From: Candidatus Saccharimonadota bacterium
Lineage (GTDB): Bacteria; Patescibacteriota; Saccharimonadia; Saccharimonadales; Saccharimonadaceae
Assembly: GCA_905372305.1 (NCBI GenBank)
Contig: CAJPOP010000004.1
Coordinates: forward strand, 1-63,012
Length of the DNA stretch: 63,012 bases
Reading direction: 5' to 3'
A program made the translations under genes and the position numbers. Positions 8,617-16,254 of this stretch are shown here, piece after piece; the first letter of the stretch is position 1, and each line of letters begins with the position of its first letter. Under the pieces are notes generated by a model. It was given only the letters and a program-made list of their open reading frames with translations, did not search any database and was not told the origin of the DNA.

Positions 8617-9348
8617 TCATCCTCCAAACCGCCGATTCCGGCGCGCATACTCATCCAAAATTACTGCCACATCATCAGTTGTCATATCCGGCCAATGTTT
8701 ATCAATAAACATCAATTCGCTGTAGGCCGCCCGCCATAACATAAAATTACTCAGACGCTGCTCGCCGCTAGTCCGTACGATCAAATCGCACGGCGGCACT
8801 TCCGGCGCATACAAATTCTGAGCAATCAATTCCGGCGTTACGCCCTCCGCCGAGATACCCGACCGAATAACTTTTTTAACCGCATCAGCAATTTCCAAAT
8901 GTCCGCCGTAATTCAGGCAAAGCAGCAGCTCGCCGCCCGTCAGATTCCTAGTCTTTTCCTCGGCATTGTCTATGACCTTAATCAGCGCGTCCGACAAACC
9001 GTCGCGCGACCCAATCACTCGCAGCCTAACATTATTATCCAAAAAAATCGATACGTCAGCTTCCAGCATTTTAACAAATAGTTTCATCAAATGCCCGACT
9101 TCTTCTTCGGAACGTTTCCAATTTTCCGTACTAAACACATAAGCGCTGGCGTATTTCACGCCGCAGCGCAGCGTCTCTAACAGCACATCCTTCAAGCAAT
9201 TATACCCCGCTAGATGCCCCTCATAAGTCGGCAGCCCGTGCTGCTTCGCCCAGCGGCGATTACCGTCAACGATAAAGCCAACGTGCACAGGCAAATCGGT
9301 TTTTCCACCAGCGCCAGCACTTGTCTGTTCAGAAAAAATCTGCGCCAT
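8617..9348 (-). CDS. uppS: Undecaprenyl diphosphate synthase (cis-prenyltransferase)
   Basis: 243 residues. The pyrophosphate-binding signature HVGFIVDGNRRWAKQ, the helix YVFSTENWKRSEEEV and the IPP-binding C-terminus VRTSGEQRLSNFMLW all match cis-prenyltransferases. It makes the C55 lipid carrier for peptidoglycan and surface-glycan units at the membrane. The start is taken at ATG 9348 in a TGATG overlap with the frr stop; a TTG one codon upstream is the alternative. The expected neighbours cdsA and dxr are absent, so no precursor-making gene is seen in this operon. Confidence 0.95.
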   Translation of the reverse strand: MAQIFSEQTSAGAGGKTDLPVHVGFIVDGNRRWAKQHGLPTYEGHLAGYNCLKDVLLETLRCGVKYASAYVFSTENWKRSEEEVGHLMKLFVKMLEADVSIFLDNNVRLRVIGSRDGLSDALIKVIDNAEEKTRNLTGGELLLCLNYGGHLEIADAVKKVIRSGISAEGVTPELIAQNLYAPEVPPCDLIVRTSGEQRLSNFMLWRAAYSELMFIDKHWPDMTTDDVAVILDEYARRNRRFGG

Positions 9349-9902
9349 CAAACCGTCAACACATCCTTTTCTTTTGCCTTAAACGCCTCGTCAATTTGCA
9401 CCTGCACCTTACTCATCAGCGCGTCAATTTCCTTCTCGACTCGCTTATAATCATCCTCGCCGAGTTCCTTGGCGTCTTTCATGCGCTTGGCATCCTTCAG
9501 GGCGTCCTGGCGAATCGTTCGCATAGCGATCCGCGCCTCTTCGACCTTTTCGCTAACTTGCTTGACTAATTGCTTGCGGCGCTCCTCGGTCAACGCTGGC
9601 ACTGGCACGCGCACCACCCGCCCGTCATCAGACGGATTAAAGCCCAAACTCTGATTATCGCGAATCGCTGCCGAAATTGCCGTAATATTACTTGGATCAA
9701 ATGGCGTCACCAGCAACATCTGCGCCTCTGGCGCTGTTACATTCGCCACCTGGTTCAGCGGCATCCGCGTCCCGTACGCCTCTACTATCACGCCGTCCAG
9801 CATCCCGGCATGCGCCCGGCCTGTCCGCACCTTTTTCAGCTCGTCCTGAAAGTGGCTAAACGCCTGCGCCATTTTATCCTCATATTGTTGTGTGTCAAAC
9901 AT
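9348..9902 (-). CDS. frr: Ribosome recycling factor
   Basis: 184 residues, the usual RRF length. Sequence features include RTGRAHAGMLDGVIVEAYG, the hinge region LNQVANVTAPE and the C-terminal helix LGEDDYKRVEKEIDALMSK. It splits post-termination 70S ribosomes with EF-G. The frame is open to a TTG at 9914, but GGAGG lies inside that extension and is 5 nt from the ATG at 9902, so the latter is chosen. It is the first gene of the frr-uppS-rseP-CPBP-proS cluster, with a TATAAT-like box about 30 nt upstream, unlike the leaderless genes nearby. Confidence 0.95.
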   Translation of the reverse strand: MFDTQQYEDKMAQAFSHFQDELKKVRTGRAHAGMLDGVIVEAYGTRMPLNQVANVTAPEAQMLLVTPFDPSNITAISAAIRDNQSLGFNPSDDGRVVRVPVPALTEERRKQLVKQVSEKVEEARIAMRTIRQDALKDAKRMKDAKELGEDDYKRVEKEIDALMSKVQVQIDEAFKAKEKDVLTV

Positions 9903-10033
9903 CATTACCTCCAAATTACCTGCCTTATATTATAGCAAATTTTACCAGCAATTGTCCGCCTTATGTAACATAAAGTTTACACCAGGTAAAATCCCGCATA
10001 AAAATCTAACCAACTTCAGTCCTGGCGCCATGA

Positions 10034-10039
10034 TATAAT
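10034..10039 (+). promoter_or_regulatory. -10 box of leaderless recF
   Basis: TATAAT with 7 nt to the GTG start at 10047. A GTG start directly at the predicted transcript 5' end is notable. Confidence 0.65.
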
Positions 10040-10046
10040 AACCTCC

Positions 10047-11099
10047 GTGATAACCAAATTAAAGCTTTATAATTTTCGCTCGTACGGCTTACATGAAGTC
10101 GATTTTAACAGCTCTGGCACGGTTATCGTTGGACCAAACGGCACAGGTAAAACCAACTTGCTGGAGGCAATTTACGCAGCGCTGCGCGGCAGTAGTTTCC
10201 GCGGCAGTTTGGGCGACTGCATGAAATTCGACGCGGAACAAACAATTGTTCATTTGGAGGGCAGCTTTGGATCGCGCCGCCTTAAATTAGCTAGATCGAA
10301 CGATAAAATCAGTAAAGAATTTATCCTAAATGATAACAAATCAAAGGTCTTGTCTCGTAAGAACCGCTTGCCCATTGTTCTATTTGAACCCAGCGAATTG
10401 CGGCTAATCTCATCGTCGCCATCGCGCCGCCGCGACTTTTTAGACGGACTACTATCTCGCCTTGACCCGAAATACGATACTACTCTCAGAGCTTTCAGCC
10501 GGGCGCTGCTGCAGCGCAACGAACTATTAAAGCATCCTCAGGAAAATTCGCAATCTTGGCGTAATAACTTGTTCGCTTGGGATATAAAATTTGTTCAATA
10601 CGCCGCCTTAGTTTGCCGGCAGCGTACAAATTTTTTGCTCAAACATGAATCAGCTATCAAAAACCTGTACGAATCGCTAGCTGGACAGCCGACGGCTTTA
10701 TCAATTGAATATTCAGCCAGCGCTCCTCTGCAAACCTACGAACAATCCCTGCTTGACCGCCTATCCAAATCGCGCGAATATGAAACCAAAACCGGTTTTA
10801 CCTCTGCCGGACCGCAGCGCGAGGATTTTACTATATTCCTTCATAATCAGCCCGCCGTAAAAGTTGCTTCCAGAGGCGAGATGCGAACCATCATGCTAGC
10901 TTTCAAATTACTAGAATTAGATTTGCAAACCAGCATAAACAACACCAAACCGCTTATTTTACTGGACGACGTATTCTCAGAACTCGACGCCACTCGCGAA
11001 AAACTGCTCCAGGAGACTATCCAAAATCATCAATTCATCGTCACCACCACCGACTCCCGCCGCCAGGCAGACGACTGTTTGATTATTTATACGAAATAA
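10047..11099 (+). CDS. recF: DNA replication and repair protein RecF
   Basis: 350 residues. An SMC-like ATPase: Walker A VGPNGTGKTNLLEAIYAAL at about residues 28-46, ABC-type signature region in VASRGEMRTIMLAFKLLEL, and Walker B PLILLDDVFSELDATR with the D-loop. RecF loads RecA at gapped DNA with RecO and RecR. The start is GTG, 7 nt after a TATAAT, so the mRNA is probably leaderless. It stands alone, divergent from frr; no dnaA or dnaN lies beside it as in many bacteria. Confidence 0.93.
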   Translation: MITKLKLYNFRSYGLHEVDFNSSGTVIVGPNGTGKTNLLEAIYAALRGSSFRGSLGDCMKFDAEQTIVHLEGSFGSRRLKLARSNDKISKEFILNDNKSKVLSRKNRLPIVLFEPSELRLISSSPSRRRDFLDGLLSRLDPKYDTTLRAFSRALLQRNELLKHPQENSQSWRNNLFAWDIKFVQYAALVCRQRTNFLLKHESAIKNLYESLAGQPTALSIEYSASAPLQTYEQSLLDRLSKSREYETKTGFTSAGPQREDFTIFLHNQPAVKVASRGEMRTIMLAFKLLELDLQTSINNTKPLILLDDVFSELDATREKLLQETIQNHQFIVTTTDSRRQADDCLIIYTK

Positions 11100-11144
11100 T
11101 CCCAGTATGTCACGCCCTTAATGTATAGACAACTAAATAACCAG

Positions 11145-11492
11145 CTAGTTCGCATTTGAAGCCGAAGCTGTGATGGCATCTGAATTTTCGACCAGCTCGC
11201 CCAACACAATTCGCACATTGTCTTCAATAATCTCATCGTAATCTGGTATACGTTCTTTAATCCATTGGCTCACTACATCGTCAGAAGCTCCGCTATCTTG
11301 CAATCTTACTAACTCCTTCAGCTGGTCATCATCCAACGAATCAACAATTTCTTCGCCAATCCTCTCATTAACCGTATCCTCAACATGTTGGATTAACGCC
11401 TCTATTTGGTCGTCAGGAAGTTTAATTCCAATCGCATTCAGCTGGCCTTTTGTAATAATCGTCGCATTTATCGTAATATTATCGTTATTCAC
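11145..11492 (-). CDS. DUF5663-like small acidic protein
   Basis: 115 residues, acidic and helical, no membrane segment. The stretch LPDDQIEALIQHVEDTVNER aligns by eye with LPEEQRKPFLQHIYSELEMR in the protein at 61652 and with the protein at 62213, so these three form one family (DUF5663-like, typical of Saccharibacteria, function unknown). The start is GTG at 11492 with AAAGG 7 nt upstream. It follows the coiled-coil gene by 52 nt and is probably its operon partner. Confidence 0.65.
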   Translation of the reverse strand: MNNDNITINATIITKGQLNAIGIKLPDDQIEALIQHVEDTVNERIGEEIVDSLDDDQLKELVRLQDSGASDDVVSQWIKERIPDYDEIIEDNVRIVLGELVENSDAITASASNAN

Positions 11493-11544
11493 ATCATTGC
11501 CTTTCTATTTTTATATTTTGCTATCTATATTCATATATTCAATT

Positions 11545-12642
11545 TCACCGAGCAGCACGGACTAACTTTCTGCCAATACTTCTCATATAACCTGGGGCGT
11601 CGTCCAAAAGCTGCCCAACCCTGTCTCTAGCAGAAATACCAAGATCGCCAACCGCTTCGCGCCGTAAAGCATTTCGGCGCTCCTTACGAGACTTAGCCTG
11701 TCTCGCTATCTCCTCAGGACGCTGATTATTCTCTAAAAGCACGAGCTCGTGTTCTGCTTGCAACTTCATGATAGTCGTACCTCTTTCTCTAAGGTCTTTC
11801 AGATCAGCTTTAATGTTCTCATAATTCTGATCAGCCAGTGACTTCCTTTCTTGAGCTTCAACAAGTCTCTTTCTAGACTCCTGATTTATATCTTTAAGAT
11901 ACTCTTCTTTTGCTCGCTGAAGATCAGCGTTGGCCGATTCCTTTTCCTCCCTAGCCTCGCTCACTGTGTTCTGTTTTTCTTTATATAGCTTCTGTACCTC
12001 GCCAAGCTCCTTGCGCGACTCGCTCAATATACCTGTTTCTGTCTTACGCACATGTCTTACATCTCTTCTCTGATGTCTGCCAACAGCATCTCCGCGGTCC
12101 AAGCTATCACTCTCAGCCTTTCTATCAGATCTACGCCCATCAATCTCTACGCGCCGCTTCTCGCGATCCATAATTCGCTGCTTACGAGCCATAGCCCGCT
12201 TAGCTTTTCTTTCTTCCGACCGCTTCTCTTTATCAGCAGCGAACTGGCGTCCTTTAGCTACAGTTTCTGCACCCCAACCAACAGTAGCGTATACGCCTTT
12301 CATGGTTCTGTTCATCAGTTTATTTAGACCGCCCTTGGCTTTTTCCCTTAAACCGCTAAGAGCCTCTTGGCCCTTTTCTTTCAAGTTGCCGATTATTTCT
12401 CTTCCTCTAGCCTCATGCGCACTCTGTTTATTGTCTAATAACTCAGCTGCAAAGTTTCCGGAAAAATCTGGCCCAAACGGATCTGGTCTTTTGTCAGATT
12501 CCCGCGGAGTGGGAGTAATATCATCAAACGGGCCTGGCGATTCTCCCATGCTTACCCAAGAGTTGTCACGGTCTCCCACCCAAGCGTTTTCCTCAGGCGA
12601 AGAACCTCGACCACCGCGCGTTCCCATTGTTTCTGCTGTCAT
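11545..12642 (-). CDS. Basic coiled-coil protein of unknown function
   Basis: 365 residues with no signal peptide or membrane span. The first 75 residues are Gly/Pro/Asp-rich and likely disordered; residues about 130-190 are extremely Arg/Lys-rich (EERKAKRAMARKQRIMDR); residues about 195-320 form a long charged coiled coil (SEAREEKESANADLQRAKEE). The mix suggests a nucleic-acid or scaffold-binding role, but this is inference. Its promoter (TTGACA-17-TAGTAT) closely matches the one in front of the gene ending at 16140, so the two may be co-regulated. Confidence 0.7.
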   Translation of the reverse strand: MTAETMGTRGGRGSSPEENAWVGDRDNSWVSMGESPGPFDDITPTPRESDKRPDPFGPDFSGNFAAELLDNKQSAHEARGREIIGNLKEKGQEALSGLREKAKGGLNKLMNRTMKGVYATVGWGAETVAKGRQFAADKEKRSEERKAKRAMARKQRIMDREKRRVEIDGRRSDRKAESDSLDRGDAVGRHQRRDVRHVRKTETGILSESRKELGEVQKLYKEKQNTVSEAREEKESANADLQRAKEEYLKDINQESRKRLVEAQERKSLADQNYENIKADLKDLRERGTTIMKLQAEHELVLLENNQRPEEIARQAKSRKERRNALRREAVGDLGISARDRVGQLLDDAPGYMRSIGRKLVRAAR

Positions 12643-12688
12643 TTTTGCCGCCTTTTCTTTTTTATTTTATTTATTTCTATACTCTCGT

Positions 12689-12717
12689 ATACTAGCACAG
12701 ATTTGCATTTTTGTCAA
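12689..12717 (-). promoter_or_regulatory. Sigma70-type promoter of the coiled-coil gene
   Basis: TTGACA (12712-12717), 17 nt spacer, TAGTAT (12689-12694), with the GTGCTAGTATAC context shared with 16180-16208. It gives a leader of about 40 nt. Confidence 0.6.
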
Positions 12718-12755
12718 CTAACCATATTGACTTATACTAGTTATAAAGCCTAAGC

Positions 12756-12783
12756 AAAATACCTGCCATCAGGCAGGTATTTT
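12756..12783 (-). terminator. Intrinsic terminator after the 12798 gene
   Basis: A perfect 12-bp stem, AAAATACCTGCC / GGCAGGTATTTT with loop ATCA, and T-rich flanks. Symmetric, so it could work on either strand, but only the minus-strand gene at 12798 ends here. Confidence 0.8.
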
Positions 12784-12797
12784 ATCCTAATCATTAC

Positions 12798-13595
12798 TTA
12801 CTTTTTTGATTCGTCATCACCCCAATTGCTTTTCACCGTGTCAATCGCTTCCTGTACTTGGTTGACTGCTTCCTCGCCAGAATAAAAAACATCCAAACCT
12901 TTGCCCACGCCATTGTTCCGACTTATATATATTGTCGAACTCGGATCGCCGCTACACTCTTTTCCTGGATCGCACTTAAACTCTTCAATGCGCCCGTTTT
13001 TATCGTAATCATCAGTATAATACATTTCACTAGCCCAAACCTCAGGAGATTTTACAAATTCTATAGCTTTCCTATAGTCAACCTCACCATTATCCCCTTT
13101 GACACCATCCGATGCCAAACTGCTTTCCGAGCTAAAAGTAGCACATACATATGAATCAGTAGGATATCCTTCACTCTTTTTATCTTCCAGTATACATAGC
13201 CTGACACTCGTTCCTTCATCACTATAGTCAGTGACTTCACCAACGCCAGGTATTGTCTCTTCACCAACTGGGATACCCCTATTTACACTAATATGAAGTG
13301 AACTGAGCGAGTTTCCATCGTTAGCCATAATAAAATCTCCCTTACGACTGTCGTCTTCCTGATGAGAAGCGTTATCCACTATATATTCAGCCCTATCCAA
13401 AACAGCCTCGCGCACTACATCTGTCGCTTTAGACATCTGCTCATCGCTCATCGCAGGCTCATGCGCTTTATGCCAGATACCGCCAGCTGCCAACAAAGCC
13501 AACGCCAACGCCCCTACTTTCTTTACAAAACCAGGCAGTTTTTTACCAGATTGTTCAGGCGTTACCCCCCCTGGCGCTTTTTCAGATTTACTCAT
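12798..13595 (-). CDS. Membrane-anchored or secreted protein of unknown function
   Basis: 265 residues. A single hydrophobic segment at about 26-42 (VGALALALLAAGGIW) follows a basic N-terminus, giving a signal anchor with the rest outside. The exported part has four Cys (RLCIL, YVCATF, KCDPGKEC) and a calcium-loop-like DYDKNGRIEE without the final acidic ligand. The Cys could form disulfides made by the VKOR encoded at 48278; this is inference. The promoter is TTGACA-17-TATAAT with a leader of about 50 nt and AAGGA before ATG. Confidence 0.7.
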   Translation of the reverse strand: MSKSEKAPGGVTPEQSGKKLPGFVKKVGALALALLAAGGIWHKAHEPAMSDEQMSKATDVVREAVLDRAEYIVDNASHQEDDSRKGDFIMANDGNSLSSLHISVNRGIPVGEETIPGVGEVTDYSDEGTSVRLCILEDKKSEGYPTDSYVCATFSSESSLASDGVKGDNGEVDYRKAIEFVKSPEVWASEMYYTDDYDKNGRIEEFKCDPGKECSGDPSSTIYISRNNGVGKGLDVFYSGEEAVNQVQEAIDTVKSNWGDDESKK

Positions 13596-13650
13596 ATTTT
13601 TACTATATCCTTTCTGTCTATGAACAATTAATAATAGTAAACTAGCGTCG

Positions 13651-13679
13651 ATTATACTCCATATTTGCTAATTTGTCAA
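13651..13679 (-). promoter_or_regulatory. Consensus sigma70 promoter of the 12798-13595 gene
   Basis: TTGACA (13674-13679), exactly 17 nt, TATAAT (13651-13656): a perfect consensus promoter, implying strong expression. Confidence 0.75.
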
Positions 13680-13712
13680 GTCTCGGGCGTTTAACAATAA
13701 ACGTAAATAAAA

Positions 13713-13745
13713 TAAATGCGGAGAGTTCTTAACCCTCCGCATAAA
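13713..13745 (-). terminator. Terminator after tsf
   Basis: ATGCGGAG / CTCCGCAT stem just downstream of the tsf stop with A/T-rich flanks on both sides. Confidence 0.65.
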
Positions 13746-13767
13746 ACCAGCCAAGATTAGCGCAGTA

Positions 13768-14364
13768 TTACTCGCTCACGCCCAGCTCAATTCGCCTGAA
13801 CTGGCGCACCACGATGTTCTCGCCCAGTTTAGCGATCGCCTCCTTAATATGCTGCTCAACTGTCTTGGAATCGTCCAAGATGTATGCCTGGCTCATCAAC
13901 ACCTGTTCGACAAAATGCTTCTTTAATTGACCTTCAACGATCTTCTCGCGCATTTCTTCAGGCTTGCTTGCCAATGCATCGCTGGCCATCAACTCAGTTT
14001 TCACCCGCTCCATCTCCTCAGCCGGAATATCCGCCTCAGAAACATACTTCGGACTCATGGCTGCAATCTGCATAGCGATTTCGTGCGCCAACGTCTTAAA
14101 ATCATCCAGCCGCGCCACGAAGTCGGTCTCACAGTTCACTTCAACCACCACGCCAATTCGGCCCGAGTGAACATAGCCCTCAATCAAGCCTTCGCGCGCT
14201 TCGCGGTCGCCCTTTTTCTCCGCCTTGGTCAAGCCTTTTTTACGCATCGCCTCCAGCGCCTTGTCAAAATCGCCATCAGTCTCGACCAGCGCCTTCTTTG
14301 CATCAGTCAAGCCCACTCCAGTTAATTCGCGCAGTTTTTTAATGTCATCAACAGAAACACTCAT
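13768..14364 (-). CDS. tsf: Elongation factor Ts, short form
   Basis: 198 residues against about 280 in E. coli. The UBA-like N-terminus KLRELTGVGLTDAKKALVE and the EF-Tu-contacting signature NCETDFVARLDDFK are intact; the second half of the core and the C-terminal module are shortened, as in Thermus and plastid forms. It recharges EF-Tu with GTP. It is one base downstream of the rpsB stop, so the two are a single operon, followed by a hairpin terminator. Confidence 0.95.
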   Translation of the reverse strand: MSVSVDDIKKLRELTGVGLTDAKKALVETDGDFDKALEAMRKKGLTKAEKKGDREAREGLIEGYVHSGRIGVVVEVNCETDFVARLDDFKTLAHEIAMQIAAMSPKYVSEADIPAEEMERVKTELMASDALASKPEEMREKIVEGQLKKHFVEQVLMSQAYILDDSKTVEQHIKEAIAKLGENIVVRQFRRIELGVSE

Positions 14365-14365
14365 C

Positions 14366-15094
14366 TTATTTATCTCCCTTTTTTACTGCCTTGTCTTCCT
14401 TTTTTGCTGCGCCAGTTCCCTCGGCTGCTGCTTCGGTAAAATAACTTAATAGCAATTGAATACTCTTAATTGCATCATCATTGCCTGGAATAACATAATT
14501 GATGCCAGTTGGATTGACATTAGTATCAACCACGGCAAACACTGGTACACCCAGAGACTCTGCCTCGCGCACTGCGTTCGCATCAGTCAGCGCGTCAACC
14601 ACGACCACTGCGCCCGGCTTGCCCATCAAGTTCTTAATACCGCCGTATTTGAAATTCAGGTTATCAATTTCCTCCTGGAAACGCTGCACTTCCAGCTTGT
14701 TGTAGCGCTTTTCCAGGTCACCTGATGCCATACGCTTCTCAAGGTTCTTCAGCTTCTTGATCTGCTGAGCAATCGTCGCGCCGTTGGTCAGCATACCGCC
14801 AATCCAACGCTCAACCACGTACGGCTGGTTGATACTCTCGGCCGCTTGGCGCACCACGTCTTTGGCTTGCTTTTTCGTACCGACGAACAATACCTTTTCA
14901 CCGCTAGCGGCGATTTTTGTCAGCTCCGGCAGTGCCTTCTCCAGCGCCTCAGCCGTCTTCGCCAAATCAATAATGTGGCTATCCTGGCGTTTTGAATGGA
15001 TATATGGCGCCATTTTCGGGTGCCAACGGCTAGTTTTGTGTCCAAAATGAACGCCAGCTTCAAACAAAGCTTTCATGTCTACTGCTACAGACAT
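14366..15094 (-). CDS. rpsB: 30S ribosomal protein S2
   Basis: 242 residues. The S2 signatures are present: MKALFEAGVHFGHKTSRWHPKM at the N-terminus, VLFVGTKKQAKDVV, and PGAVVVVDALTDANAVREAESLGVPVFAVVDT in the C-terminal half; the tail is Lys/Ala-rich. A component of the small subunit near S1. The 5' leader holds a GC-rich hairpin directly before the Shine-Dalgarno region, a possible site for autoregulation of rpsB-tsf. Confidence 0.97.
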   Translation of the reverse strand: MSVAVDMKALFEAGVHFGHKTSRWHPKMAPYIHSKRQDSHIIDLAKTAEALEKALPELTKIAASGEKVLFVGTKKQAKDVVRQAAESINQPYVVERWIGGMLTNGATIAQQIKKLKNLEKRMASGDLEKRYNKLEVQRFQEEIDNLNFKYGGIKNLMGKPGAVVVVDALTDANAVREAESLGVPVFAVVDTNVNPTGINYVIPGNDDAIKSIQLLLSYFTEAAAEGTGAAKKEDKAVKKGDK

Positions 15095-15111
15095 TAGGTT
15101 ACTCCTTTTCC

Positions 15112-15141
15112 TCGCCCGCCGCTTTTGGAGCTGCGGCGGGC
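15112..15141 (-). promoter_or_regulatory. GC-rich hairpin in the rpsB leader
   Basis: On the minus strand GCCCGCCGC pairs with GCGGCGGGC across a ten-base loop, followed by a purine-rich GAGGAAAAGGAG and the rpsB ATG. There is no U-run, so it is not a terminator. Many bacteria have S2-binding leaders at this place; this structure is not claimed to match a known class. Confidence 0.5.
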
Positions 15142-15207
15142 TGTGTCGTTAATAATTAGTTACCTAATTATTGTAGCATACTGGGGAATAGAATCCAAAC
15201 CGCCGAC

Positions 15208-16140
15208 TTACCAGCGGCCATATGGATTGCTTGGAGTTCTTTGCAGACGATTACTAGGCGGTGGAGGTGGCGGAGGTATCGCGCCAGACCCTGACGTGGA
15301 AACACTACCCCATATATCTATATCTTCTGGCCTATTAGGAGAACCTCCTGGATCAACTCTATCTGTCTTACCAAACGATAAATTAGCAAATGGATCAGAC
15401 AGTTCTTCATACGACGTATACGGCTTAGGCGGTCCAAACGGCTCATATGGCTCAGACGACATGAACGGCGAATTATCAGGTGTAGTCTGCGGTGAATATG
15501 CTTGACCCTGCTCAAACACTGATGCGCCTGCCGCCCGAGCACCCGCTTTACCCGCTTCCGAAAGCGCATCAACACCTGATCTGCCACCCGTGCGAAATAG
15601 ATTAAAAGCAGCTTTGAAAAGACCACGAAGAACCTTCTTCCGACGACCATCCACGCCGCGCTCAATTCCCATGCTACTCTCAAGGCTGTTTCGTGCCGCC
15701 GACCAGCCGCTTCGTGCAACTTCCCGGCGAACCTGTGAGCTTTGCGATAATACATCTGCGGAATTAGTTAACTGATTACCAGTATCCACAACCGTTCGCG
15801 CCATCTCTGTCACTCCTCTGGCAGCGCGGACATGTCCGCCAACAACAGGAACGTGCTCAGCAAATCGCACTGCTCTATTATCAAGCACCTTCTCTGCTGC
15901 GCCAACTATCTTGTCGACATGACCCAACCCAGCCCGAGTCGAACCAACCATATCTACGCGCTGTATAACACCAAGAACCCCTCTACCAAGCTCAGTTGCA
16001 CGCTGGACCCGCTCTCCAACAGCCTCAAAGACACCCGATTGTTGTTCCCGGCCATAACCCATCAAAGATTGAAATCTTTGCTCGTGCGGCGAAGGTTTAG
16101 CGGAAAACGGATCAGAACTTCCTGGTTGGCTTTCAAACAT
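15208..16140 (-). CDS. Polyproline-tailed protein of unknown function
   Basis: 310 residues without a signal peptide. The middle (about 30-215) is amphipathic helical with Ala/Gly/Val-rich stretches (AGARAAGASVFEQG); the C-terminal third is disordered, rich in Pro, Ser and Asp, with seven consecutive Pro (AIPPPPPPPSNR), which would need EF-P for efficient translation. The promoter is TTGACA-17-TAGTAT with a leader near 30 nt. It sits between rpsB and the clan-CD-like gene on the same strand. No family recognised; a secreted or surface effector is possible but unproven. Confidence 0.65.
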   Translation of the reverse strand: MFESQPGSSDPFSAKPSPHEQRFQSLMGYGREQQSGVFEAVGERVQRATELGRGVLGVIQRVDMVGSTRAGLGHVDKIVGAAEKVLDNRAVRFAEHVPVVGGHVRAARGVTEMARTVVDTGNQLTNSADVLSQSSQVRREVARSGWSAARNSLESSMGIERGVDGRRKKVLRGLFKAAFNLFRTGGRSGVDALSEAGKAGARAAGASVFEQGQAYSPQTTPDNSPFMSSEPYEPFGPPKPYTSYEELSDPFANLSFGKTDRVDPGGSPNRPEDIDIWGSVSTSGSGAIPPPPPPPSNRLQRTPSNPYGRW

Positions 16141-16179
16141 TTTTATTCTTTCTGTTTTTGAACTTTATTTATATTTAGT

Positions 16180-16208
16180 ATACTAGCACACTATTGATTA
16201 TTTGTCAA
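16180..16208 (-). promoter_or_regulatory. Promoter of the polyproline protein gene
   Basis: TTGACA (16203-16208), 17 nt, TAGTAT (16180-16185). The GTGCTAGTATAC core is identical to that at 12689-12717. Confidence 0.6.
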
Positions 16209-16254
16209 ACTCATATAGTATGCGCGCCATAAAAGATTTCTGCAGAACCATTTT

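Noticed and set aside
9990..10010. DnaA box near recF
   Set aside because: No match to TTATNCACA; no dnaA, dnaN or other origin marks are nearby.
15112..15141. Rho-independent terminator
   Set aside because: The stem has no U-run on either strand and the rpsB ribosome site follows directly.
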